Virus record (IMG/VR): IMGVR_UViG_3300043313_001297
Location: 1-26,941 of that record
Reading direction: 5' to 3' (one strand)
DNA: 26,941 nt
From: a virus
Within the stretch, counting starts at the first letter, position 1. Each line of letters starts with the position of its first letter. Below, piece after piece: positions 4,332-12,545 of this stretch. The position numbers and the translations under genes were made by a program. The notes under the pieces are model-generated. The model did no database searches. It saw only the letters and a list, made by a program, of their open reading frames with translations, and was not told the origin of the DNA.

Positions 4332-5062
4332 ACGTCTACGATGTGAGGGATGAGTTCGAGGGCCGCTACACGACCAAGCGCACCTCCAATGCCTATCTCG
4401 TGGTCCATCATGCAGCTGCGCTCTATCCGACCCGCACCGGCATCGAGGACGTGCGCGCCGTCGCCCGCTATCACACCAACGATCGCGGCTGGCCAGGCAT
4501 CGGCTATCACATCTGTCTGGCCGAGGAATCACCCAACGGCCCGATCGCCCGCTACGATGTGAGCGACCCCGACCTGCAACGCGCCCACATCCTCGACCGC
4601 AATCACCAGTGTCTCGGCGTGTCCTGCCTGACGAACTTCACCGGCTGGCCTGAGCAAAAATGGATCGATGCGCTCGTCGAGACGCTGCGCGGCCTCAAGC
4701 GGCAATCGCACTTCAAGAAATCCAAGATCGTCGGCCACGGTGAGATCGCCGTACCCAACGGCAAAACGTCCTGCCCTGGTCCAGCCTGGCCGCAGTGGAA
4801 GCAGACCCTCATCAGCGCGGTCGAAGCCGATCACCCGGTCATCGTCGATAAGCTGCCCGATGGTACCTATCCGGTGTATTCGGCGTTCAGGAGCTACTAC
4901 GATCGCTCGGGTGGTGTGTGGCAGCCCGATCGGGCCTGCCTCGGCTATGCGCTCAAACCATTCGACCAGGCGACGCGGGTGCAGCAATTCGAGCGCGGCC
5001 ACTTGCGTCTCAACGCAGACGGGACCGTGACGGCGCTCTTATTGTCGGAACTGGTGCCATGA
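4328..5062 (+). CDS. Endolysin: N-acetylmuramoyl-L-alanine amidase (PGRP/Amidase_2)
   Basis: This is a protein of 244 residues. The N-terminal 160 residues form an amidase_2/PGRP domain: VVHHAA (His27, His28), the GWPGIGYHICL strand, and GHGEIAVPNGKTSCPGP giving His137 and Cys149. This is the zinc-ligand set of T7-lysozyme-type amidases, which cleave the bond between muramic acid and L-alanine in peptidoglycan. Residues about 170-244 (DGTYPVYSAF, LGYALKPFDQ, VQQFERGHLRL) look like an LGFP-type repeat that may bind the cell wall. There is no signal peptide, so release needs a holin. Start ATG 4328 overlaps the previous stop by ATGA, and the next gene is coupled in the same way. Confidence 0.9.
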   Translation: MNVYDVRDEFEGRYTTKRTSNAYLVVHHAAALYPTRTGIEDVRAVARYHTNDRGWPGIGYHICLAEESPNGPIARYDVSDPDLQRAHILDRNHQCLGVSCLTNFTGWPEQKWIDALVETLRGLKRQSHFKKSKIVGHGEIAVPNGKTSCPGPAWPQWKQTLISAVEADHPVIVDKLPDGTYPVYSAFRSYYDRSGGVWQPDRACLGYALKPFDQATRVQQFERGHLRLNADGTVTALLLSELVP

Positions 5063-5331
5063 TCCTGCAAGAGACGCTGCTGGCCGAACAACTGTTCAGC
5101 GACCATGCGCCGCCGATCTCGATCGTGTATGACACGGCGACCACGCTGCTGTTCACCTGGCTCGGCCGCGATGAGCGTCTCGACGTTGAGGTGGACCTGG
5201 AGCGCCGCGCCCACTGGCGCTACCGCAACACGCGCACACAAGAGGTCTGGACGATGGACCACGATGCCGACGAGGGCTGGCCGGCTGAGGCCAAGCGCAT
5301 GCTGATGCGCTTCAACCGGAGGGCAGCATGA
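5059..5331 (+). CDS. Conserved-looking small protein in the lysis cassette
   Basis: This is a protein of 90 residues, ATGA-coupled to both neighbours. It has beta-type stretches (PISIVYDTATTLLFTWLG, RLDVEVDLERRAHWRYRN) and an acidic middle, with no transmembrane segment or known motif. It sits between the amidase and a secreted protein, so a lysis-related role is plausible but not demonstrated. Confidence 0.7.
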   Translation: MILQETLLAEQLFSDHAPPISIVYDTATTLLFTWLGRDERLDVEVDLERRAHWRYRNTRTQEVWTMDHDADEGWPAEAKRMLMRFNRRAA

Positions 5332-5750
5332 GACGACTCAGCTATCTCTTTGCCGCGATCGTCTGGTTGCCGCTCATCGTCAGCAGCGTGCCAGCTCCAC
5401 AGGTCGCACCATCCGAGCCGATCGTGCTCGATGTTCCCGAGTTCGGGACGGGGTTGAATTTCACCAACCCGCAGATCATCCGTGACCGTGCAGGCGTTGT
5501 CTGGGCGGCAACCCGCGCCGATAGCTCGATTGGTGGCCTTGTGTGGCGGGTGGACGGCTACGTGGATGTGAACCATCGTGGCGTGCCGACCCAGGTCAAC
5601 CCGACGAATCCTACCCAGTTTTTTGCCAATGGCGAGCTGGTGGTCATGCCGGACGGCTACCTCTGGTATGTCACCGTGCAGATCGACAACCTGCGCGACC
5701 GCAACCCGCTGGCGCAGACCGCCTGGCCAGTCCCTGGATGGACACCGTGA
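5328..5750 (+). CDS. Secreted or membrane-anchored protein in the lysis cassette
   Basis: This is a protein of 140 residues. Residues 1-24 (MRRLSYLFAAIVWLPLIVSS then VPAP) form a signal peptide or N-terminal anchor with a basic start, a hydrophobic core and a small-residue end. The remainder is beta-rich (DRAGVVWAATRADSS, GGLVWRVDGYV, PDGYLWYVTVQID), compatible with an extracytoplasmic domain. It is coupled to 5059-5331 by ATGA. Spanin-like or pinholin roles cannot be judged from sequence. No close family is recognised. Confidence 0.7.
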   Translation: MRRLSYLFAAIVWLPLIVSSVPAPQVAPSEPIVLDVPEFGTGLNFTNPQIIRDRAGVVWAATRADSSIGGLVWRVDGYVDVNHRGVPTQVNPTNPTQFFANGELVVMPDGYLWYVTVQIDNLRDRNPLAQTAWPVPGWTP

Positions 5751-5798
5751 TGAGCCTTTTTTTGATGCTGCATGTGTGGGGTATGAGCACGAGCGCCT

Positions 5799-6167
5799 AT
5801 GAACCATTCACCCGAGACAAAGGCGGCTGCCCTGGCATCTGTGCTGGCAGGCGAAACGGTGGCCGCAACCGCGCGGGCCTATGGAGTCGATCCCGGCACG
5901 ATACGCCGCTGGCGATCTCAGGCGGGCGTCGATACCGCGATCGTGCAGCAGCAAAAAAAGGTGGCGATCGGTGAGCAACTCTACGGGCTACTCGAAGATT
6001 ACGTCGAAACCTTACGAGTTCAGGTTCGAGTTACCCGAGACGAAGCCTGGATCAAAAAGCAGGACGCCGACAAACTGGCAATATTCCACGGCGTCTTATC
6101 AGACAAGTCCGTTCGACTCGCTGCTGCGCTGCGACCAACCGACGCTGCGAGGCGAGACGACGAATGA
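5799..6167 (+). CDS. terS: Terminase small subunit-like HTH protein
   Basis: This is a protein of 122 residues. The N-terminus has a clear helix-turn-helix, ETVAATARAYGVDPGTIRRW, of the kind used by small terminase subunits (and transposase N-termini) to recognise DNA. Helical segments follow (EQLYGLLEDYVETLRV, DADKLAIFHGVLSDK), fitting oligomerisation. It lies directly before the large subunit, which fixes the interpretation: it would recognise the packaging start. There is no strong ribosome site. Its stop overlaps an ATG at 6164 that opens only a 15-codon frame leading into the large-subunit start. Confidence 0.82.
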   Translation: MNHSPETKAAALASVLAGETVAATARAYGVDPGTIRRWRSQAGVDTAIVQQQKKVAIGEQLYGLLEDYVETLRVQVRVTRDEAWIKKQDADKLAIFHGVLSDKSVRLAAALRPTDAARRDDE

Positions 6168-6207
6168 CCCGCCGTCATTTCGCGGAGCCGCCGACCGTGC
6201 GCAATCG

Positions 6208-7431
6208 ATGACCGGGCACGAGTGGATTCTGGCCGGTCCTTCCGAGACAGGCAAAACGTTTGCCGCGCTCTGGCGGCTCGACACGCTGCTCAGGACCACG
6301 CCAACGTCAAACTATGCGCTGGTCCGCAAAGTTGCTGCCGATATTGGTCCAACCGTCCTCCGCACGTATCAACGCGTGATTGCCCTGAGTGGCAGCGGTG
6401 CGACACCGTATGGTGGCAATAGTCCACAGTGGTACGACTATCCCAATGGTGCCCGCTTGTGGATCGGCGGCATGGACCGGCCCGGTAAGGTGCTCTCCGG
6501 CGAGCGTGATGGCATCTATGTCAACCAGGCGGAAGAGCTGACGCTCGAAGACTGGGAGACGCTCACCACACGCGCGACCGGCCGTGGCGCCGTGACAGAC
6601 GTGCCGATGCTGTTTGGCGACTGCAACCCCGGCCCGCCGTCCCACTGGATTCTCAACCGGCCATCGCTCGAGGTGCTTTCTTCCCGCCACGAAGACAACC
6701 CGACGCTGTACGACGATGCCGCGGGGCTCACCGATCAGGGGCGGCGCTCGTTAGCGATCCTGGATGCCCTGACGGGTCTCCGCTACAAGCGTCTCCGCCT
6801 GGGGCTGTGGGTCGCGGCCGAGGGCGTTGTCTACGATGAGTTCGATCGGGGTGTGCATCTCATCGACCGCTTTCCCATTCCTGACGCCTGGCGCCGGATT
6901 CGGTGTATTGACTTCGGCTACACGAATCCATTTGTGTGCCAATGGTGGGCGATCGACGAAGACGACCGCATGTATCTCTATCGTGAGCTGTATATGACCG
7001 GGCGCACCGTGCGCGTGCATGCCGGCCAGATTGCCGAGCACAGTGTGGGGGAACGCTACCAGGCGACGATCGCGGACCATGACGCGGAAGATCGGGCAAC
7101 GCTCTCCGAGTGCGGCATCTCCACGAGGCCAGCGATCAAGGATGTGTCGCGCGGCATCCAGGCCGTGCAGGAGCGATTGAAGCTCGCAGGCGACAAGAAG
7201 CCGCGCCTGTTCATCCTGCGAAACAGCCTGATCGAACGGGACGAGACGCTCGCGGAGCGCCATAAACCGGTCGCGACCGAGCATGAGATCGAGTCCTATA
7301 TCTGGCAGAAGGGCGTCGATGGCAAGCCTGTCAACGAGGCGCCAGTCAAGCTGGACGATCACGGCATGGACACCATGCGCTACGGCGTCGCCTACATCGA
7401 TCTTGGATCATCGCTGGGGGTCTACGTATGA
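6208..7431 (+). CDS. terL: Terminase large subunit (ATPase and nuclease)
   Basis: This is a protein of 407 residues from ATG 6208. A Walker A GPSETGKT is at residues 10-17, a Walker B-like IYVNQAEEL follows, and the RNase-H-like nuclease half has CIDFGYTNPF and ADHDAEDRATL, whose acidic residues bind metal. It powers DNA translocation into the prohead and cuts the concatemer. The start is uncertain: the in-frame stretch before 6208 (PSFRGAADRAQS) also looks like family sequence but has no standard start codon. ATG 6164 opens a 15-codon frame that ends on the ATGA at 6208, so reinitiation or a frameshift may be used. ATGA coupling to the portal gene at 7428. Confidence 0.92.
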   Translation: MTGHEWILAGPSETGKTFAALWRLDTLLRTTPTSNYALVRKVAADIGPTVLRTYQRVIALSGSGATPYGGNSPQWYDYPNGARLWIGGMDRPGKVLSGERDGIYVNQAEELTLEDWETLTTRATGRGAVTDVPMLFGDCNPGPPSHWILNRPSLEVLSSRHEDNPTLYDDAAGLTDQGRRSLAILDALTGLRYKRLRLGLWVAAEGVVYDEFDRGVHLIDRFPIPDAWRRIRCIDFGYTNPFVCQWWAIDEDDRMYLYRELYMTGRTVRVHAGQIAEHSVGERYQATIADHDAEDRATLSECGISTRPAIKDVSRGIQAVQERLKLAGDKKPRLFILRNSLIERDETLAERHKPVATEHEIESYIWQKGVDGKPVNEAPVKLDDHGMDTMRYGVAYIDLGSSLGVYV

Positions 7432-9563
7432 CGTCTATGGTTCTGCATCGAGCGCGCGCGCGCAAAGCAGCGCGGACCGGTGATAGCACGCTCGGGCCGC
7501 GAGCAACCGGCGCGACGACGACGAGCCTGACGGCGCCACGCTCGGGCATTGCAGAACGGCGCGACGCTGCCGGCGCGACGGTCGTCGTCAACTATCCGAT
7601 GCCGTCAGCGCTCGCGCTCGATTACTCGACGCGTGGCCTGCTGCGCGTCGCGCGGATCAGCGAGCTCGTCAACGCATGTCTCCGAATCCGCTCGGACGGC
7701 ATCATCGCGCCGCAGCTCGTCGTCGAGCGCAAGGGGCGCGACAGTCTGTACGTCGCAGAGAACGATCACCCGCTCTTACAGCTGCTGCGCTCACCAGGTG
7801 AGACGATCGACGCCGCGACGCTGTGGCGCTGCATGTCTGTCTCGTGGGACGCGACCGGGCTCGTCTATCTGGAGCCGATCTACGGCACGAGCGGCACGCT
7901 TGAAGCGCTGGAACCGCTCGACCCGTCGCTGATCAAGGAAGTACGCGACGCGAGCGGGACGCTGCTGGGGTATCGCTGGTGGCCTGGCTACGGTCAAGAT
8001 GTCGTGTTTGAGCCTGACGAGCTGATCGTGCGCCGCACCGTCTTTTGGGCTGACCCGCCACCACTTGCGACCGCGCTCGCTGCTGTCGACGCTGACGCAA
8101 GTATGACCGGGTATGTGCGCGCCTTCTTTGCAAACGCAGGTGTCCCGAGCGGGATCATCAAAGTCAACGGCGACGTCGGCCAGGAGCAAGCTGACGACAT
8201 TCAGAATCGCTGGGTCGCAAAGTACGGGCGCGATGGCTGGATGGTCGGCGGGCCTGCGGTGCTCGACCGCAACGCTGACTACCAGAAGGTCGGCGCCAAC
8301 CTCGACGAGCTCGAAAGCGACGGACTGCGCGGCACATCTGAGACGCGCGTGTGCATGCCCTTCGGCGTCTCGCCTATTCTCGTCGGCGCAAAGATTGGGC
8401 TGGAAAGCTCGACCTATAGCAACTTTGGCACGGCGCTCAAAGAGTTCTGGGATGGAACAATGAGCCCGCTGCTCAAAGAGTGGGCCGCATGGCTGAATCG
8501 CTCGCTGCTGGTCAAGTACGAAAGCGTCGACGACATACGCGCCGGCACCGTCAGGACGCGCTTTGATACTGCCGGCATCGGCCCCTATGCTGACGACAGC
8601 GCTGCGCTGCTCGCCCAGGCCGGCGACCTCTTTGCGAAGGGGGCGATCTCGCGGAATGAGTATCGATCGCGCGCAGGACTGGAACCAACCGCAGACGGCG
8701 ACGTTTACTACATTCCGGCCAACGTGCTCGTCGAGCAAGCGGCGAAGAGCCGCGCGTCCGCTCGCGCACAGAAAGCACACACCCCGAGGGTAGCCGGCGC
8801 GGCCAGTGACACGCAGACAGCCGGAACAGCAGAAACGACAGTTGCCCAGAGGGCACCCATCGTTCACAACGTCAAGGCTGCTCCCAAGCCGTCACCACGC
8901 CTGGACGCCGATGTAGCGAAGTATCTCAAAGACCAGTATGCAAAGGCACGGCGGCTGTGGATTGCGGGGAATGACCAGGGAACCGAAGCGGTCCTCCGTG
9001 AGATAGACGAGCAGCTTGATAGCGGCATCATGCTCTTTGGTGTGCTCGGACCAGCCGAGCGCAGAGCCTATGCCGAATCGTGGCAGTCAGCAGCGCGGCG
9101 GATTGACTTCGACGCCGTGATTGATTCGGGTGATGTCACGAGCGCGGTCGAGCTGCTGGCCGAGCGAGCCGTGGGCATCTCGCAGACGACCAAGCAAGAG
9201 ATTACTGATCTCATTCTTACGGGCATGACTGAGCAACTGACTGATGCTGAGATAGCAAAGCAGATCGCAGAGTTGGGCTTTGAGCGGTCGAAGGAACGCG
9301 CACCAATAATAACGTCAAATGAGCTTCGTTTCGCTTCGCTCCAAGCGGCCACAGACGCATATGCTGCCTCAGGGGTGGTCTCAGAAATTGAGTGGATTAC
9401 TGCCGGTTCTGATGTGTGCGACATCTGCAAGCCTCTCGACGGGGTGCGCGTGCCGCTCGGAGAGACCTTCCCCGGTGGCATCGCACCGGCTGATGGTCAC
9501 GTGAATTGCCGGTGCGATATTTTGCCAATTGTATCGACTACGCTGGAGGTGACGAGTGCATAA
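7428..9563 (+). CDS. Portal protein fused to a Mu-F-like minor head protein
   Basis: This is a protein of 711 residues. About residues 50-430 match an HK97-type portal (ITR-type region, DHPLLQLLRSPGE, GVSPILVGAKIGLESSTYSN then FWDGTMSPLL). A Pro/Ala/Thr-rich linker (about 445-490) leads to a C-terminal domain with IEWITAGSDVCDICKPLDG and GHVNCRCDILP, the Cys/His signature of Mu F / SPP1 gp7 minor head proteins. These are normally separate genes; here they are one polypeptide. The portal forms the twelve-fold DNA channel, and the Mu-F part is expected inside the head. The first 1,350 bases are markedly richer in GCG/GAC/CGC codons than the rest. Its 3' end overlaps the antisense endonuclease by 26 bases. 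Confidence 0.9.
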   Translation: MTSMVLHRARARKAARTGDSTLGPRATGATTTSLTAPRSGIAERRDAAGATVVVNYPMPSALALDYSTRGLLRVARISELVNACLRIRSDGIIAPQLVVERKGRDSLYVAENDHPLLQLLRSPGETIDAATLWRCMSVSWDATGLVYLEPIYGTSGTLEALEPLDPSLIKEVRDASGTLLGYRWWPGYGQDVVFEPDELIVRRTVFWADPPPLATALAAVDADASMTGYVRAFFANAGVPSGIIKVNGDVGQEQADDIQNRWVAKYGRDGWMVGGPAVLDRNADYQKVGANLDELESDGLRGTSETRVCMPFGVSPILVGAKIGLESSTYSNFGTALKEFWDGTMSPLLKEWAAWLNRSLLVKYESVDDIRAGTVRTRFDTAGIGPYADDSAALLAQAGDLFAKGAISRNEYRSRAGLEPTADGDVYYIPANVLVEQAAKSRASARAQKAHTPRVAGAASDTQTAGTAETTVAQRAPIVHNVKAAPKPSPRLDADVAKYLKDQYAKARRLWIAGNDQGTEAVLREIDEQLDSGIMLFGVLGPAERRAYAESWQSAARRIDFDAVIDSGDVTSAVELLAERAVGISQTTKQEITDLILTGMTEQLTDAEIAKQIAELGFERSKERAPIITSNELRFASLQAATDAYAASGVVSEIEWITAGSDVCDICKPLDGVRVPLGETFPGGIAPADGHVNCRCDILPIVSTTLEVTSA

Positions 9564-10386
9564 CCTCCGCGATATGAGCCACGCACGCCGCAACATCCGC
9601 CTTGATCTCATGCTCCCAAAAGCGCAGCACGGTATAGCCGGCGGCTTGGAGGTAGGCATCCTTATGTCTGTCCTTGCGCTCGACGTTCGGCAGGCGATGC
9701 CAGTAATCCCCATCGCATTCAATCGCAATCATGCTGGTCTCGATGACGAAATCGCAGACCCACACGAGACCGTACGAATTGCTGATCGGCGCCTGGGCAA
9801 CATAGGCAATACCGGCATTGTCCAACGCGGCCGCCATCACAATCTCGATCGTCGTCGGAGCCTGTTGTCCGTTGAGAGCACATCGCGCGCCGTGCGACCG
9901 CATGAACGCCTTATTGTCGGGGTCGGCGTGCCAGGCAGCAGCATTCCGACCATGACACTTCCGCGAGCATGTCTTATTCCGCGAGTGGATCTGTGTTTTG
10001 GTCAGAGACTTACCGCAGATGATACAGGTCGTATGCTCAGCCGGAGGGCGCGTGCTTCGGGCAGCGTCGTGACAGGCCGAGCTGCAATAACTGAGGTGTT
10101 TCGCGGTCTGCGAGGGCTTCCGCTGGACCGGTGCTCCGCAGCGAGCACACGGCACGCTCTCTACAGTTCGGAGTGCATCCCAGGAGCACTCGTACGAACA
10201 GAAGCGAGAAAGCCGGCCTGCATTCAGTCGAGGGGCAAACGGTGCCCCGCAGCTCTGGCACGGCATCAGCGAATGCTTCCGCAGCGAGTCACCGTAACAC
10301 CGTTTCGAGCAAAAGATACGGTTGTGACCGCCCCTGCCAGTCGAAAATGGATTGCCACACTGGGCACAGATGAGGATAATAGGCAT
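9538..10386 (-). CDS. Antisense Vsr/DUF559-type endonuclease with four zinc ribbons
   Basis: This is a protein of 282 residues on the strand opposite the head operon. The first 150 residues contain four CxxC...CSxxC zinc ribbons (CAQCGNPF..FCSKRC; CQSCGAPF..FCSYEC; CARCGAPV..YCSSAC; CIICGKSL..TCSRKC). Residues about 175-275 form a Vsr-fold/DUF559 nuclease: VCDFVIE, AIECDGDYWH, KDAYLQAAGYTVLRFWEHEI, with Asp, Glu and Asp as likely catalytic residues. Zinc ribbons plus a Vsr-like nuclease is typical of EDxHD homing endonucleases. AAGGAG lies eight bases before ATG 10386, and it has its own extended -10 promoter. It probably invaded the gap between portal and protease. Confidence 0.87.
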   Translation of the reverse strand: MPIILICAQCGNPFSTGRGGHNRIFCSKRCYGDSLRKHSLMPCQSCGAPFAPRLNAGRLSRFCSYECSWDALRTVESVPCARCGAPVQRKPSQTAKHLSYCSSACHDAARSTRPPAEHTTCIICGKSLTKTQIHSRNKTCSRKCHGRNAAAWHADPDNKAFMRSHGARCALNGQQAPTTIEIVMAAALDNAGIAYVAQAPISNSYGLVWVCDFVIETSMIAIECDGDYWHRLPNVERKDRHKDAYLQAAGYTVLRFWEHEIKADVAACVAHIAEVMHSSPPA

Positions 10387-10448
10387 GTCAATCTCCTTGA
10401 CAGATTGGCCGCGCCTCGGGGTGTTTCAGCACCGCCGGGGCTTTGTGA

Positions 10449-10465
10449 TGCCTTGAATTATACCA
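10449..10465 (-). promoter_or_regulatory. Extended -10 promoter of the antisense endonuclease
   Basis: On the minus strand TGGTATAAT (10465-10457) is an extended -10 with a perfect TATAAT core. The -35 is weak, as usual for this class. Transcription starts near 10449 and leaves a 5' leader of about 60 bases before ATG 10386. The endonuclease is thus expressed independently of the late operon. Confidence 0.65.
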
Positions 10466-10523
10466 GTCCCGCATGTGTCTGCGACTATGGCCCAATTGTG
10501 TCCGATACGGTGGAGATACCAGG

Positions 10524-11324
10524 ATGACCGCATCGAAAGAACTGCTGGAAGCTGCCGAGCACCTGGCAGCGGCGCGCGCGCTCAACGAAAAGACGACGAC
10601 CGAAACCAAGACGCTCGACAGCGCGATCATGGCGTCGAGCGACGGGACCTATCAACTTTGCTTTTCTGTCTTCGACGTGCTGGACAGCCACGGCGACATC
10701 GTGCAGCCTGGCGCATTCGCCAAGACGATCCGCGAGCGCGGCCCTAAGCTGCCGGTGCTTTGGAACCACGACCTGACGCAAGCGAGCATCGGCGTCGTGC
10801 GCTCGATCGCTGAAATACCGAAATCAGCATTACCCGACGACGTGCGATCGCGCTGGCCCGAAGCGAGCGGTGCGATGCTTGCACGCGTCAAGTTCTTCGA
10901 TACTCCGCGCGCCAACGAGATCGTCAAGGGGATCGACGACGGCGCGCCGTATCAGGGGAGCTTTATGTATGACGCGCTCGGCAAGGAGAGCAGGACACTC
11001 GACAACGGGCGCAAAGCGCGGATCTTGACAGACGTGCGCGTCCACGAGCTGACCGTCTGCCATTTTGGAAGCAATCCCGCGACGTACCTCGCAAAGACAG
11101 CATACGCGCTGCTCGCTGAGTATGAGGCCAAAGCAGGCCGGCGACACTCAGCGCGCGACGACGAGCTGATCGAGGCGATCGTCGAGCTCGGGATCGCGCT
11201 TGGAGCAAGGAATTATCAACGGACGACGCAAGACGCCGCCGCGCCGCTGCTCGACGCAGCACGCACGACTGAGCACAGCCCGCTGATCTCGTCTATCCGT
11301 AAGCTATTGGAGACAATACCATGA
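10524..11324 (+). CDS. Prohead protease (HK97 family)
   Basis: This is a protein of 266 residues. It has DSHGDIVQPGAFAKTI and LPVLWNHD, the His-bearing motif of HK97-type (herpes-assemblin fold) proteases. Further on, VRVHELTVCHFGSNPATYL sits where the family has the catalytic Ser before an NPA-like end. It cleaves scaffold/delta domains during head maturation. ATG 10524 is preceded by GGAG at 10512-10515. Separated from the portal by the antisense endonuclease, it has lost the tight coupling seen elsewhere, but its stop overlaps the capsid start (ATGA). In the catalytic Ser region Cys-His precede the Phe, so the exact nucleophile is unclear. Confidence 0.88.
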   Translation: MTASKELLEAAEHLAAARALNEKTTTETKTLDSAIMASSDGTYQLCFSVFDVLDSHGDIVQPGAFAKTIRERGPKLPVLWNHDLTQASIGVVRSIAEIPKSALPDDVRSRWPEASGAMLARVKFFDTPRANEIVKGIDDGAPYQGSFMYDALGKESRTLDNGRKARILTDVRVHELTVCHFGSNPATYLAKTAYALLAEYEAKAGRRHSARDDELIEAIVELGIALGARNYQRTTQDAAAPLLDAARTTEHSPLISSIRKLLETIP

Positions 11325-12466
11325 GCGCTATGCTCTCTATGCTCAAATCCAAAGCGCTGCCGAAGTTGCAGCTCGTCGACGAGTTTGAGGCGATGACCGA
11401 GCGCAGCGAGACGCAGCAGGCCGATTACGACGCGCTGCTCGTCGAGCTCGACGGCATCAAAGCTGACATCGAGGGCGAGCAGCAGCGCGAGACGAAAGCG
11501 CGCGGCCATTCTGACTTCTGGCAGGGTCTGGTCATCCCGGCGCGGCCGCGCGCGTCGGCGTACTCGCCGCGTCCTGACGACGCGCACGTCGAAGCTGCGA
11601 TCAAGACGTGGAGCCAGCAAGTCTTTGACTCACCGCAGTTCGAGAACATCAAGCGCGGCGGCACGACGATGGACCCGGTTGCCGTGACCGGGCTCAAAGC
11701 GGTGTACGCTCCACGGCCAGCGACTGGTGGACTCATCGGCGTGATCTCAGGACCGGGCACACCCGCGATCCCCTTCCGGCTCCTGGAACTGATGCCGATG
11801 CTGGAATATAACGGCGCGTCGGTCCCGTATCTGCCGATGGCAGCGACCAACCCGATCGTCCCGACCGCGTGGGGGACGGCGAAGCCGGAAGTCATCAACT
11901 CGGGTGCGGTCACAAACGCGCCGATGGTCACCCTGCCGGGCATTAAGTACGTCGCGCGGCAAAGTCTGCGCTATATCCCTGGCCTTGCCGACAGCATCGA
12001 CCGAGAGCTGCTGTACTTTGTGCAAGTCGCGATCACCAACTATGTTGTGACGCAGCTGCTCGCCGCAGTGACTGCGAGCGCGAGCAATACCGATATGGTG
12101 ACCGCAATCTTGGGCGCTGTCGCGCTCGTCGAAGGGCAGGGCATCCCGGTCAACGGCATTCTGATCCACCCGCAGGACCTGGCAGGCATCCGCGCGCTCG
12201 CCTGGACCGCGAACAAATACCTGCCGGCTGTCAATGACGGAAATATCCTCGGCTACCCGACGGTGCCGACGTCAGCGACGCCAGTCGGGACCGCGCTCGT
12301 GGGCAACTTTGCAATGGGCGCGCACCTCTATGTTGGTGAAGAAGCCAATGTCAGGGTCAACGATGCGCCGAACACAAACAATACCGTGTTGTTTGTGGGT
12401 GAGGCTGACGTCGCGGTGACGCCCGACGTGCCGGCCTGGTTTGCGAAAGCGATCGACCTGCCATGA
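11321..12466 (+). CDS. Major capsid protein (HK97 fold)
   Basis: This is a protein of 381 residues. Residues 1-110 are helical and charged (LVDEFEAMTERSETQQADYD, ELDGIKADIEGEQQRE), a scaffold-like delta domain expected to be removed by the protease. The body has GLIGVISGPGTPAIPFRLLE, YVARQSLRYIPGLADSIDRE, ILIHPQDLAGIRAL and NFAMGAHLYV, matching HK97-type capsid proteins. It forms the icosahedral shell. Codon use is GCG/GAC-rich like the protease and portal front. It is directly coupled to the protease by ATGA. A 28-bp palindrome follows at 12494. Confidence 0.9.
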   Translation: MSAMLSMLKSKALPKLQLVDEFEAMTERSETQQADYDALLVELDGIKADIEGEQQRETKARGHSDFWQGLVIPARPRASAYSPRPDDAHVEAAIKTWSQQVFDSPQFENIKRGGTTMDPVAVTGLKAVYAPRPATGGLIGVISGPGTPAIPFRLLELMPMLEYNGASVPYLPMAATNPIVPTAWGTAKPEVINSGAVTNAPMVTLPGIKYVARQSLRYIPGLADSIDRELLYFVQVAITNYVVTQLLAAVTASASNTDMVTAILGAVALVEGQGIPVNGILIHPQDLAGIRALAWTANKYLPAVNDGNILGYPTVPTSATPVGTALVGNFAMGAHLYVGEEANVRVNDAPNTNNTVLFVGEADVAVTPDVPAWFAKAIDLP

Positions 12467-12493
12467 GCACGCAGGGCGCTCGACACAAGAGGC

Positions 12494-12521
12494 GCGACGT
12501 TCGGTGATCACCGAACGTCGC
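12494..12521. terminator. Perfect 28-bp palindrome after the capsid gene
   Basis: GCGACGTTCGGTGA (12494-12507) is the exact inverse of 12508-12521. As RNA it makes a 12-bp stem with a GATC loop. No T run follows, so it is more likely an mRNA-stability or partial-attenuation hairpin that raises capsid yield over downstream genes than a full terminator. Confidence 0.6.
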
Positions 12522-12545
12522 CAGGATGCTCGAAAGGGGAACGAA

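Noticed and set aside
5881-6207. Long N-terminal extension of terminase large subunit
   Set aside because: Most of it is the small-subunit gene read in another frame, with no fit to the family before about 6172.
7791-8867. Long minus-strand frame opposite the portal gene (358 codons)
   Set aside because: A shadow caused by codon bias of the GC-rich portal gene; no motifs and no ribosome site.
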